Origin: Chloroflexota bacterium
Lineage (GTDB): Bacteria > Chloroflexota > Dehalococcoidia > DSTF01 > RBG-16-68-14
DNA length: 20,345 nucleotides
Reading direction: 5' to 3'
Assembly: GCA_022563135.1 (NCBI GenBank)
Contig: JADFNZ010000011.1
Coordinates: forward strand, 1-20,345
In this document: piece by piece, positions 7,107-14,022 of the stretch
Numbering within the stretch: the first letter of the stretch is position 1
Layout: each line of letters starts with the position of its first letter
The notes under the pieces: model-generated
What the model saw: the letters and a program-made list of their open reading frames with translations, nothing else
The model's database searches: none
What the model was told of the DNA's origin: nothing
Program-made: the position numbers and the translations under genes

Positions 7107-8231
7107 CTAGCTCTCCGTGCCCACCTCGCGCCGCATCTGGATCAGACGTAGGATGTCGGCGCGGCTGACGATACCGAGCAGCAGCCGCCCTTCGACGACC
7201 GGCACCTGGTTCACGTCCGCCTCGCCCATCAGCTGCAACACCGCCCCCGCGGCCTCCTGCGGTGCGACAACCCGCAGCCGCTCGAACGGCGTCATGGCGC
7301 GATACACCGAAAGGACCGGCCACTCCTCCCGCGCGAGATCGCGAATGTCCGTGAGCGAGATCAGCCCGAGCAGCTCCTGCCCTGCCATGACCGGGTAGCA
7401 GCGCCCGTGCCCGGCGAGCATGTGCGAATCGACCAGCTCCGCTACGGTCATATCGGGCGAGATCGGTGCGAAGTCTGTGCGAGCCACCTGGCCGGCGGAA
7501 ACGCCCTCCAGCGCCGTCTCTGTGAGCAGCTGCTCGTAGCTGGAGGAGGAGGCGCCGCGCAGGAAGATGCCGATCAGCACCATCCAGATGCCGCCCACGG
7601 TGAGACCGAACAGGAACTGTACTGCCCCTGCCGCCATCAGCGCGTACGCGACGAATTCGCCCACTCTCGATGCCGTGCGCGTCGCCCGGAGCTGGTTCCG
7701 GTTGCGCATCCAGACCAGCGACCGAAAGACCCGGCCGCCGTCCAGCGGGAAGCCGGGCAGCATGTTGAAAGCGGCGATCACGCCGTTGATGAACGCCAGG
7801 TAGCCGGCGATGGCCGCCACGTCGGGGGCAGGGTTGCGGAGGGCCACCCAGAGCACCGCGAAGACCGCGCCCACCGCCAGGCTCATCAGCGGCCCGACGA
7901 TGGCGATGATGAACTCCTCGCCCGCCGTCTTCGCCTCGCGCCCTAGGTTCGTGACGCCACCGAAGACGAAGAGGGTGATCCCCTTCACCTCGAAGCCTTT
8001 GGCCTTCGCGACGAGCGAGTGCGAGAGTTCGTGCGCGAGGATGGAGGCGAAGAAGATCCCGGCGACGATAACGCCGACGATCCAGCGCCGCGTTTCCGAC
8101 CATTGCGGAAAGAACTCCTCCAGGATGCCGCTCGCGAACGACCAGGTGATCAGCACGAAGATGATCAGCCAGCTCCAGTGGACGCCGATCTCGACGCCCG
8201 CGATCTTGCCGATCTTAAAAGAGCTGCCCAT
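7107..8231 (-). CDS. Site-2 protease family (M50) zinc metalloprotease with two CBS domains
   Basis: This is a 374-residue polytopic membrane protease of the SpoIVFB-like M50 group, which cleaves membrane-embedded substrates. The zinc motif HELSH is at 67-71, inside a membrane helix. The second ligand motif is NMLPGFPLDGG at 156-166. Hydrophobic helices lie at about 16-35, 50-75, 103-130, 139-160 and 193-225. Two CBS domains follow at about 247-302 and 310-365; in relatives these bind adenine nucleotides and tune the protease. The start at 8231 gives MGSSFKIGKIAG, the family N-terminus, with GAGGAGAG upstream. A longer frame to 8339 would run over a dispersed repeat and is unlikely. The natural substrate, for example an anti-sigma factor, is unknown. 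Confidence 0.93.
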   Translation of the reverse strand: MGSSFKIGKIAGVEIGVHWSWLIIFVLITWSFASGILEEFFPQWSETRRWIVGVIVAGIFFASILAHELSHSLVAKAKGFEVKGITLFVFGGVTNLGREAKTAGEEFIIAIVGPLMSLAVGAVFAVLWVALRNPAPDVAAIAGYLAFINGVIAAFNMLPGFPLDGGRVFRSLVWMRNRNQLRATRTASRVGEFVAYALMAAGAVQFLFGLTVGGIWMVLIGIFLRGASSSSYEQLLTETALEGVSAGQVARTDFAPISPDMTVAELVDSHMLAGHGRCYPVMAGQELLGLISLTDIRDLAREEWPVLSVYRAMTPFERLRVVAPQEAAGAVLQLMGEADVNQVPVVEGRLLLGIVSRADILRLIQMRREVGTES

Positions 8232-8399
8232 TGGCCTTCGTCTCTCCTCGCGGTCGCTCTGGCCCGAGACCCATGCTGTCCGCTGCTCCCCGGCTACACG
8301 CCAGGCGACCGAACGCCCAGGATCCCACGCGACCTTCACTATGAGCGTAGCGAAGAATCACGCCGAACGTAACGGCGCGGCGCGTCCACGCCTCTGCGG
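8232..8399. other. rtcB / site-2 protease intergenic region with a dispersed repeat unit
   Basis: This gap of 168 bases between two leftward genes has no convincing gene of its own. It holds a short repeat unit at 8342-8359. The GAGGAGAG ribosome site of the protease gene lies at its left end. No promoter could be picked with confidence. Confidence 0.5.
8342..8359 (+). repeat. Dispersed short repeat, copy 1
   Basis: The core TGAGCGTAGCGAAG (8342-8355), followed by AATC, matches two copies on the opposite strand at 9916-9929 and 9976-9989 with only one variable base in the 14-base core. Such TGAGCGNAGCGAAG units are scattered through intergenic spaces in many environmental genomes. Their mobility here is not shown. 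Confidence 0.65.
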
Positions 8400-9869
8400 C
8401 TACCCCTTCACGACTCCGATCGGCCGCATGCGCGCCACTCTGCGGCAGATACCGGCGCGCTGCAGGATTTCGATCACATCCTCCACGTCCTTGTACGCCT
8501 CCGAGGCCTCCTCGGCGAGCGCCTTCGGGTTCTGCGCGCGGACGACGATGCCGCGCTCCTCCAACCGGCGGGCGACATCCACGCCAGCGAGCAAGCGCTT
8601 CGCCGCGCCGCGGCTGCGTGTGCGACCCGCCCCGTGGCAGGCGGAGCCCCACGTCTCCTCCATCGCCAGATCCGTGCCGGCGGCCAGATATGAGTAGCGC
8701 CCCATGTCGCCCGGCACGAGGACGGGGTGGCCCGTCTTGCGATAGCGCTCCGGCAGCTCCGGATGGCCGGCCGGGAAGGCGCGCGTCGCTCCCTTGCGGT
8801 GCACGCAGACCTCGATCTCGCGGCCACCGACGTTGTGCCGCTCGATCTTCGCGATGTTGTGCGCGACGTCGTACACGAGGCGCAGGCCCAGCTCCTCTTG
8901 GCTGCGACCGGTCACCTTGATGATCGCGCGGCGGATCTGGTGCGTGATCGCCTGGCGGTTCGCCCACGCGAAGTTCGCGGCGGCGGCCATCGCGGCCAGG
9001 TAGGACTGCCCCTCGGGCGAGCGGATCGGTGCGCAGGCGAGCTGCTTGTCGGGCAGGTCGATGCCGTACTTGGCGGTCGCCTGCTCCATCACACGCAGGT
9101 AATCCTGGCAGACCTGGTGGCCGAAGCCGCGCGAGCCGCAGTGGAAGAAGATCAGCACCTGCCCCGGTTCGCCGATGCCAAACGCCTTGGCCGCCTCCTG
9201 ATCGAAGATCTGCTCGACGACCTGCACCTCCAGGAAGTGATTGCCGGAGCCGAGCGTCCCGAGCTGCACCAGGCCGCGTTGGCGCGCCCGCTGGCTCACC
9301 GCGCCGGGATCGGCGTCCGCCAGGCAACCGCGCGACTCGGTCGCCTCCAGGTCGTCGGCATCGCCATAGCCCCGGTCGACCATCCAGGCCGCGCCACGCA
9401 CCATCAGCTCGTCCAGCTCCTGCGCCTTCAGACGCAGAAAGCCGGAGCCGCCGAGGCCGGGCGGCGCGTCGCGGTAGAGCTGATTCACCAGCTCGCGCAG
9501 GATCGGCCGCACCTCCTCCTCCGTGAGCGTCGTAGAGAGTACGCGCGCGCCGCAGTTGATGTCGAACCCGACGCCGCCGGGCGAGACGACGCCGTCGTCG
9601 ACGCGCATCGCCGCGACGCCGCCGATCGGGAAGCCGTAGCCCCAGTGGATGTCCGGCATCGCCAGCGAGCGGCCGACGATGCCCGGCAGCGTAGCAACGT
9701 TCGCCGCCTGCTCGATCGCCTGGTCGCCCTCGAGCTGCTGGATCATCTTGCGGTCCGCGTAGATGAGCGCCGGCACGCGCATGCCGCGCTTGTAGTCCTG
9801 CGGCAGCTCCCAGCGATAGTCGTCTATCTGCTTGAGGATCTTGAGCCAGCTCATGTCGCTAGTAGCCAT
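8400..9869 (-). CDS. rtcB: RNA-splicing ligase RtcB
   Basis: This is a 489-residue GTP- and Mn2+-dependent RNA ligase. It joins 2',3'-cyclic phosphate or 3'-phosphate ends to 5'-OH ends, as in tRNA splicing or RNA repair. Signature segments are GGVGFDINCGARVL (98-111; metal ligands Asp103 and Cys106), GSGNHFLEVQ (207-216), FFHCGSRGFGHQ (241-252), DVAHNIAKIE (334-343), HRKGATRAFP (357-366), VPGDMGRYSYL (385-395) and SACHGAGRTRSRG (409-421) with His412 as the expected guanylylated residue. The C-terminus RMRPIGVVKG is typical. No intein or truncation is seen. ATG 9869 has no clear Shine-Dalgarno site; ATG 9854 (MSWLKILKQ) is a plausible alternative start. Archease lies 186 bases upstream. Confidence 0.97.
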   Translation of the reverse strand: MATSDMSWLKILKQIDDYRWELPQDYKRGMRVPALIYADRKMIQQLEGDQAIEQAANVATLPGIVGRSLAMPDIHWGYGFPIGGVAAMRVDDGVVSPGGVGFDINCGARVLSTTLTEEEVRPILRELVNQLYRDAPPGLGGSGFLRLKAQELDELMVRGAAWMVDRGYGDADDLEATESRGCLADADPGAVSQRARQRGLVQLGTLGSGNHFLEVQVVEQIFDQEAAKAFGIGEPGQVLIFFHCGSRGFGHQVCQDYLRVMEQATAKYGIDLPDKQLACAPIRSPEGQSYLAAMAAAANFAWANRQAITHQIRRAIIKVTGRSQEELGLRLVYDVAHNIAKIERHNVGGREIEVCVHRKGATRAFPAGHPELPERYRKTGHPVLVPGDMGRYSYLAAGTDLAMEETWGSACHGAGRTRSRGAAKRLLAGVDVARRLEERGIVVRAQNPKALAEEASEAYKDVEDVIEILQRAGICRRVARMRPIGVVKG

Positions 9870-9892
9870 ACAACTTGATTCCGTGGAAAACG

Positions 9893-10020
9893 CAGCGCTG
9901 AGGTCACCCTGAGCCCTTCGCTCCGCTCAAGGATGAACTCCGCGAAGGGTCTGGCCCCTCGCGGGGCGCGAGATGCTTCGCTGCGCTCAGCATGACAGAT
10001 TGCTCGCTTCGACAGGCTGA
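9893..10020 (-). repeat. Dispersed repeat cluster between archease and rtcB
   Basis: This gap contains two opposite-strand copies of the TGAGCGNAGCGAAG core, read on + as CTTCGCTCCGCTCA (9916-9929) and CTTCGCTGCGCTCA (9976-9989). It also holds strong hairpins: CCCTTCGC (9914-9921) with GCGAAGGG (9942-9949), GCCCC (9954-9958) with GGGGC (9963-9967), and ATGCT (9973-9977) with AGCAT (9989-9993). A related TTCGACAGGCTGAG lies near 10008-10021. The arrangement resembles a REP-like palindromic intergenic element. It would be transcribed as a structured spacer if archease and rtcB share a message. Confidence 0.7.
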
Positions 10021-10034
10021 GAGTGCTCCATTCA

Positions 10035-10055
10035 TGCCCATTCATTGCATAGGCA
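10035..10055 (-). terminator. Hairpin directly after the archease stop codon
   Basis: On the - strand a 7-bp stem (TGCCTAT with ATGGGCA, one G-U pair) and 7-base loop starts right after the archease TAG. No U-run follows, so it is more likely an attenuator or RNA-stability hairpin than a full terminator. Confidence 0.35.
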
Positions 10056-10487
10056 CTAGATATCGAACAGCACCTGCACGCGATAGCCGCCGTCCTCGCG
10101 GCCGATCTCCAGCATGTGCTTCGTCACCGCCTTCACCATCGCGTGGTGCGGGCGGTGGCGCTCCTCGTCGAACGGTTCGCCCCAGACGCGAGCGCGCAGG
10201 CGCGTCTCGGAGAGCTCATCGACCTCGAACCGCCGAAACACGAGACCCTCGGTCTCCGTGAGGAAGACGATCTCCATCAGCCAGTCGATCAGCAGCGCCT
10301 CGTGTCCCTCGGCCTCGACGGCTATGTCGCGCTGTTCGCGCGGCTGAACGTCCTCGATCTCGAGCACCAGCGCATACATCCCCTCAGCGACGTTGGCGAA
10401 CGCCTCAGCCAGCGTGCTGCCGCGCGCGATGACACCGGCTTCCGACGTGTGGTCGAACTGCTCGTAGCGGGGAGGCTTAGCGGCCAC
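10056..10487 (-). CDS. Archease, RtcB activator
   Basis: This 143-residue protein is a small activator that speeds guanylylation and turnover of RtcB and broadens its NTP use. The N-terminal signature is YEQFDHTSEAG (8-18; usual form DHTADxG). Next are LAEAFANVAEGMYAL, LLIDWLMEIVFL, and the C-terminal AMVKAVTKHMLEI and YRVQVLFDI, with the conserved Asp next to the last residue. The frame opens with a GTG at 10508, but only GTG 10487 has a well-spaced AGGAG (9 bases upstream) and gives the normal short N-terminus, so I prefer it. The gene follows the lipoprotein gene by 33 bases and precedes rtcB, with the repeat cluster between them. The Glu in place of the usual Asp in the signature is a mild variation. 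Confidence 0.92.
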   Translation of the reverse strand: MAAKPPRYEQFDHTSEAGVIARGSTLAEAFANVAEGMYALVLEIEDVQPREQRDIAVEAEGHEALLIDWLMEIVFLTETEGLVFRRFEVDELSETRLRARVWGEPFDEERHRPHHAMVKAVTKHMLEIGREDGGYRVQVLFDI

Positions 10488-10520
10488 GGTGAAGCGCTCC
10501 TGAAACACTCCGGCTAGCTA

Positions 10521-11132
10521 CTAGGGGTGCGCGACGTCCACCACGACGCGGAACGGGCCCGTGAGGTTGACGACGTTGAAGTCGGCCTGCTCCGTGAGGC
10601 CCAGAACCCAGGTCACCTGACCCTCGAAGTCGCAGATGCTCTGCACCTCCAAGATCGACGGCAGGCCCGGCAGCAGCTCCTGCGGCCCGAACGTAGGCGT
10701 TCCGGCGTCGTCATGCGCCGCCGCGGGCGTCATGCGCACTTCGAGGAAGGCGTTCCCGACGACCGCCTCCTCCATGCCAGAGCCGCACTGGGCTATCGGC
10801 GACGAGACGTACTCGACGTGATAGCCCGGCAGGCCGCCGTCGTACTCGAAGACCACGCGGTCGAACCCTTGATGCAGACCGGTGCGTACGTCGGCGAGGA
10901 GCGGTGTCGTCGATGCACCGCCGAACGGAACGTCCACCGGATCGCGGCCACCCTCGAAGGCGACGGGCGTCTCGGTAGCCGCAGGAGCTATTGGCGTAGC
11001 AGTCTGGCCCGGCGGCGCGATGCCCTCGGCAGTGGCAGTCGGGTCGGGCGGAGTCGAACCGTCGTCGTCGCATGCGGCGAGCAGGAAGAGCGCGGCGAGA
11101 AATAGACCAGCGGCGAAGGCGGGGCGCTTCAC
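10521..11132 (-). CDS. AMIN-like domain lipoprotein
   Basis: This is a 203-residue predicted lipoprotein. KRPAF is followed by a hydrophobic core and the lipobox LAAC, with Cys21 as lipidation site and Asp at +2. Residues 25-60 are a Pro/Thr/Ala-rich spacer. Residues 75-203 (LLADVRTGLHQGFDRVVFEY, PGYHVEYV, LEVRMTPA, GPFRVVVDVAHP) match AMIN-like domains seen in lipoproteins of Actinobacteria and related phyla; two cysteines (near 113 and 166) may pair. The frame is open to 11243, but GTG 11132 gives the signal peptide and has GGAGG six bases upstream. That Shine-Dalgarno site lies against the end of the LLM gene (11-base gap), so the two are probably coupled. Its exact role on the cell surface is unknown. 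Confidence 0.83.
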   Translation of the reverse strand: MKRPAFAAGLFLAALFLLAACDDDGSTPPDPTATAEGIAPPGQTATPIAPAATETPVAFEGGRDPVDVPFGGASTTPLLADVRTGLHQGFDRVVFEYDGGLPGYHVEYVSSPIAQCGSGMEEAVVGNAFLEVRMTPAAAHDDAGTPTFGPQELLPGLPSILEVQSICDFEGQVTWVLGLTEQADFNVVNLTGPFRVVVDVAHP

Positions 11133-11143
11133 GTCGGGCCTCC

Positions 11144-12049
11144 TTACTCGAACGCGGCGAAGAGCTCCTCGAAGGCGCGCATCTGGCCGCCCTCCGTGGA
11201 CGACGGCACGAGGATGGGCGTCTTCACGCCCGCATCGTACCACCGTTGCAGGCCTTCGCGCACCTCCGCCGCGCTACCGAAGAGCGTCACGTCCTCCAGC
11301 CAGCGGTCGCTCATCAGCGAGGGGACGCGATCCATGTCACCGGCCTTGATCGCGTCGCGGATCGCACGCATCTCCTCCTCGTACCCCGCCTCTATCCAGT
11401 AGTTCTGGTAGTTCGGCAGGTTCGCATAGCCGATGAGCGTCCGGCGCATGACGGCCGCCGCTGCGGCCTTGTCGTCCGAGATACACGTCGGGAGCATGTC
11501 GCCGACGAAGAAGCCGGTGGAGCCGCGCTTCTCGGCGGGCAGGTGCGAGAGCGACTCCGCCATGTGCGAGCGGGCGCCGTTCGCCCAGACGACGCCGTCG
11601 CCGACTTCGCCGGCGAGCTGCACCATGCGCTTGCGCAGCGTCGCGAGGACGATGGGCGGCAGATCGCCGGCGCGCGGGGCGGCGCGGACGCGTTCGACGA
11701 AGCTGCGCATGTCGGCTAGCGGCTTGCCGATCTCGATGCCAAGCTGCGCATGTACAGGCCCGTGGCTCACCCCCACGCCGAAATCGAATCGGCCACCGCT
11801 GATCTCGTGGATCCAGGACGCAGTGTGCGCGAACTCCGAGGCGTGGCGGGTGTAGATGTGCGCGATGGACGTGCCGAAGCGGATCTCCTTCGTGTTGAAC
11901 GCGATGCCCAGACAGAGCGACAGGCCATCGCCGAAGCTGGGGCAGTAGATGCCGGAAAAGCCCTGCCGCTCGATCTCCTGCGCGAGCTCCAGCGTCCGCA
12001 GGCGACGGCCGGGGACGGCAGCAAGGCTCACTGCTGGTTTCTTCGTCAC
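11144..12049 (-). CDS. LLM class flavin-dependent oxidoreductase, probably F420-dependent
   Basis: This 301-residue protein belongs to the luciferase-like monooxygenase superfamily. It has LAQEIERQGFSGIYCPS, the LGIAFNTKEIRFGTSIAHIY segment, RHASEFAHTASWIHEISGGRFDFGVGVSHG, typical of the TIM-barrel N-half, and the C-terminal GSAAEVREGLQRWYDAGV that closes this family. Members use FMN or F420; the F420 group is my preferred reading because of the overall pattern, not a single decisive residue. Substrate unknown. The GTG start at 12049 has AGGAGG five bases upstream. A longer frame to 12097 lacks a ribosome site. It lies upstream of the lipoprotein gene with an 11-base gap. Confidence 0.88.
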   Translation of the reverse strand: MTKKPAVSLAAVPGRRLRTLELAQEIERQGFSGIYCPSFGDGLSLCLGIAFNTKEIRFGTSIAHIYTRHASEFAHTASWIHEISGGRFDFGVGVSHGPVHAQLGIEIGKPLADMRSFVERVRAAPRAGDLPPIVLATLRKRMVQLAGEVGDGVVWANGARSHMAESLSHLPAEKRGSTGFFVGDMLPTCISDDKAAAAAVMRRTLIGYANLPNYQNYWIEAGYEEEMRAIRDAIKAGDMDRVPSLMSDRWLEDVTLFGSAAEVREGLQRWYDAGVKTPILVPSSTEGGQMRAFEELFAAFE

Positions 12050-12124
12050 GCTGGCCTCCTTTTCAGACAACGTAGAGCCGGGCGCCTGCCACTGCACCCG
12101 GCCCGTAATATCTCTTATCGATCT
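12050..12124 (-). other. Gap between thioredoxin-like and LLM genes
   Basis: A 75-base gap between two leftward genes. Read on the - strand it contains an inverted repeat, GCCGGG with CCCGGC, around a 14-base loop, without a U-run. The AGGAGG ribosome site of the LLM gene lies at its left end. No convincing promoter is visible. Confidence 0.35.
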
Positions 12125-12727
12125 TTAGGCGCTGTGCTCTTCCAGCAGCTCGCGCACCTCACGGACGGTGGCCTGTCGCCAGCCGTCCCAGACGGGGCCG
12201 TGCTGGAAGTCGATGTACGCCTTGATCAGCTTCTGACGCTCCTCTTGTGAGATGTTCTGGTCGCGCAGCGGCTCCGTCAACTCGCGCAGCTCTGTCATCT
12301 GCTCGTTCGCAAGCGCCGGCCGCTCGATCCAGTGCGCGATGTAGTCGTGGTCCTTCGTATAGAAGACGAACACTGGGATCGACTCGTGCTCGCCGCCCTT
12401 GCGAAACTCCTCCATGATGTCCTTGTTCTGATCGCGGAAGAAGATGCGCAGCTCCATGCCGCTGGCCTCGGCGATGCGGGCCATGACGGGCAGGCCACGG
12501 AAGACGTCCGGGCACCAGTCTTCGCCCAGCGCCAGGCACCGGGCCGGGCCCTTCTCACGCCCGGCCAGCTCCTTGAGGACGCGTGCGTCATCGTCGGAGA
12601 GCTGCATTTCCTCGTAGTTCTCCGTAAAGCGGGCCTGATTTCGGCCGATCTGCTCCATCCACTGGTCGTATGTGATCCCCTGCGTAAAGCGCTCCGGAGT
12701 CACGACACTCTGCTTCTGGGTTGCCAT
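12125..12727 (-). CDS. Thioredoxin-family protein with WCPDV site
   Basis: This is a 200-residue cytoplasmic protein with a thioredoxin-like fold. The active-site segment is LALGEDWCPDVFRGLPVMAR (65-84), where the usual CxxC is Cys72-Pro-Asp-Val75, so the second cysteine is missing. The cis-proline loop is SIPVFVF (Pro118). The N-terminal helix region (residues 11-45) and the C-terminal helical part rich in charged residues (130-200) match the thioredoxin family with WCPDC/WCPDA-type sites. Loss of the resolving Cys suggests a monothiol mechanism or a binding role. ATG 12727 is supported by GAGGAG seven bases upstream. A possible promoter on the - strand lies at 12769-12774. Confidence 0.82.
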   Translation of the reverse strand: MATQKQSVVTPERFTQGITYDQWMEQIGRNQARFTENYEEMQLSDDDARVLKELAGREKGPARCLALGEDWCPDVFRGLPVMARIAEASGMELRIFFRDQNKDIMEEFRKGGEHESIPVFVFYTKDHDYIAHWIERPALANEQMTELRELTEPLRDQNISQEERQKLIKAYIDFQHGPVWDGWRQATVREVRELLEEHSA

Positions 12728-12768
12728 ATCCACGCTCCTCACTCTAGGACGGCCTTCAATCTGGCCGC

Positions 12769-12798
12769 AGTGTACCACCTGAGCCGAAGCCCCTACAA
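12769..12798 (-). promoter_or_regulatory. Possible promoter of the thioredoxin-like gene
   Basis: On the - strand TACACT (12774-12769), preceded by TGG, is a fair extended -10 box. TTGTAG lies 18 bases further upstream as a weak -35 (3 of 6 matches). Transcription would start about 35 bases before the ATG. Confidence 0.4.
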
Positions 12799-12804
12799 GA
12801 TCTG

Positions 12805-12814
12805 GCTGGCCAGC
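12805..12814. promoter_or_regulatory. 10-base palindrome in the divergent promoter region
   Basis: GCTGGCCAGC is a perfect palindrome eight bases before the rightward -35 box and just upstream of the leftward promoter. It is placed where a regulator could control both genes. It could also be chance in GC-rich DNA. Confidence 0.25.
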
Positions 12815-12821
12815 GGTCTTC

Positions 12822-12851
12822 TTGACACGACGATCGGCCCTTGCCTACCAT
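12822..12851 (+). promoter_or_regulatory. Promoter of the DUF1461-type gene
   Basis: A perfect TTGACA -35 box (12822-12827) is followed after 18 bases by TACCAT (12846-12851). Transcription would start near 12858. The leader then contains a 6-bp hairpin, ACGCCC (12859-12864) with GGGCGT (12871-12876), directly before the GAGAGG ribosome site (12885-12890). Confidence 0.6.
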
Positions 12852-12895
12852 GTGATCGACGCCCGGGACGGGGCGTTCAGCAGCGAGAGGGTCCC

Positions 12896-13624
12896 TTGGG
12901 TTTCGTCCGCAGCTTCGCCGCACTCCTCTTCATCATCGCCCTTCCTGTCGCGATCGTCACCACTACCGTCCGCATTGTCGTCAACGAGCCGCGCGTCTAC
13001 GAGTACGCCACCGACCACTACAACACGCCGGCCAGAACAGGCATCGAACGCGCAGAGCTGCTGCGGGCAAGCGGTGAGGTACGGGAGTACTTCAACAGTG
13101 ACGGCACGGAGCCGATCTTCGTGCGGGTGCAGAAGGACGGCCAGCCGATCTCCCTCTTCAACCAGCGGGAGACGCTCCACCTTCAGGACGTGAAGAATCT
13201 CTTCCAGACCAGCTTCCGCGTGCAGGAGCTATCGGTCCTCTTCGTACTCTCGTACGTGGTGGGGACGTTCATCTGGGCGCGTGAAAGGAGCCTGCGCACG
13301 CTCGCCCGCCACGTGTTGGTCTCCGGATTCCTCAGCCTCGCCATCATCGGCGGCGTGGGCGCTATCGCGGTCAGCGGTTTCGACCAGGCATTCGAGCAGT
13401 TCCACGTGATCGCCTTCGACAACGATTTCTGGAAGCTCAACCCCAGCCGCGACCACCTGATCCAGATGTTCCCGCAGCAGTTCTGGCAGGACCTGAGCAT
13501 CCTGGTCGGCATCGTGAGCTTAGCGGAGATCGGCGCGCTCGGCCTCATCTCCGCGGTCTATCTTGGGCTAACGCGCCGGTCCGCCCACGACCCGGTCGCG
13601 CTGGCCCACACGGCGCACGCCTAG
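12896..13624 (+). CDS. DUF1461 / TIGR01906-type integral membrane protein
   Basis: This is a 242-residue membrane protein of unknown function. Hydrophobic segments lie at about 3-24, 112-130, 140-162 and 200-225. A large extracytoplasmic loop follows the first helix. Conserved-looking features are LFNQRETLHLQDVKNLF (loop end) and FDNDFWKLNPSRDHLIQMFPQQFW before the last helix, which match the TIGR01906/DUF1461 family. The frame is open long before this point, but the upstream part runs through a promoter region and the antisense of the thioredoxin gene. TTG 12896 is the best start: GAGAGG lies five bases before it and the first helix begins at once. Nothing in the neighbourhood indicates a function. 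Confidence 0.8.
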   Translation: MGFVRSFAALLFIIALPVAIVTTTVRIVVNEPRVYEYATDHYNTPARTGIERAELLRASGEVREYFNSDGTEPIFVRVQKDGQPISLFNQRETLHLQDVKNLFQTSFRVQELSVLFVLSYVVGTFIWARERSLRTLARHVLVSGFLSLAIIGGVGAIAVSGFDQAFEQFHVIAFDNDFWKLNPSRDHLIQMFPQQFWQDLSILVGIVSLAEIGALGLISAVYLGLTRRSAHDPVALAHTAHA

Positions 13625-13658
13625 CTGCTCCCGAAGCTCACTACTGCGGCGATCGGAA

Positions 13659-13679
13659 AGGCCGGGCGCTGCCCGGCCT
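13659..13679. terminator. Hairpin between convergent genes
   Basis: A perfect 9-bp stem, AGGCCGGGC and GCCCGGCCT, closes a 3-base loop. It lies between the DUF1461 stop (+) and the fmdB-type stop (-), so it could end both transcripts. On the - strand it is followed by only three T residues and on + by none, so it is not a classic intrinsic terminator. Confidence 0.5.
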
Positions 13680-13716
13680 GGTAGTTCCGCCCGCGCATCC
13701 GGCGCACGGGCGTTTG

Positions 13717-13947
13717 CTACTGCGCGCAGGAGGCGCAGGCGCCGCCAGCACAGCCCGCGCAGCCGCCACCGGCGACAGCGGTCGCTGCTCCGCCCGCGTC
13801 CTTCGTATGCGCCGCGAACACGGAGACGGTACGCTGGCTCTTTGCGTGGCCGCTCGGGCACGACGCGGGATCGGTCGCGCGCGCCATCGGACGGAGCAGC
13901 TCGAAGGTGCTCTTGCAGGAGGAGCAGTAGTACTCGTAGAGGGGCAT
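13717..13947 (-). CDS. FmdB-type zinc ribbon protein
   Basis: This 76-residue protein starts MPLYEYYCSSCKSTFELL, the hallmark of the FmdB (CxxC_CxxC_SSSS) family. Cys8 and Cys11 form the first knuckle. The second knuckle is Cys30-Pro-Ser-Gly-His34, where two cysteines are usual, so a Cys3His site is suggested. The tail is Ala/Gly-rich with a further four cysteines (63, 66, 71, 74) in CAGC and CASC pairs, which is common in this family. The family is called regulatory from one old example, but its role is unclear. It is divergent from the SQR-like gene with 75 bases between them. Confidence 0.9.
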   Translation of the reverse strand: MPLYEYYCSSCKSTFELLRPMARATDPASCPSGHAKSQRTVSVFAAHTKDAGGAATAVAGGGCAGCAGGACASCAQ

Positions 13948-14022
13948 GGCTCTAGTCGCCTCCGGTCAACAGTGGTACGATCACATGGTACCAGACGGAC
14001 TCCTCTCGAAACGAGGTGGCAG
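13948..14022 (+). promoter_or_regulatory. Divergent promoter region of fmdB-type and SQR-like genes
   Basis: TACGAT at 13976-13981, preceded by TGG, is a possible extended -10 box for the rightward gene, without a good -35. TGGTAC occurs at 13973 and again at 13986, the second as the palindrome TGGTACCA (13986-13993), giving a direct repeat spaced 13 bases apart that could be an operator. CGAGG at about 14012-14016 serves as ribosome site for the GTG at 14023. Confidence 0.35.

Noticed and set aside
7096..8103. Long N-terminal extension of the 6280-7095 methyltransferase
   Set aside because: The extension lies over the site-2 protease gene in another frame and its translation is Arg/Gly-rich with no domain. 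The real start is ATG 7095.
8232..8339. Longer start for the site-2 protease
   Set aside because: The extra 36 residues are polar and unlike the family, with a good ribosome site just before ATG 8231.
12332..12895. Long N-terminal extension of the DUF1461-type protein
   Set aside because: It is antisense to the thioredoxin-like gene and crosses the promoter. The family N-terminus begins at TTG 12896.
13714..14022. N-terminal extension of the SQR-like protein
   Set aside because: It runs over the fmdB-type gene and the divergent promoter region. The FAD-binding N-terminus begins at GTG 14023 with a ribosome site.
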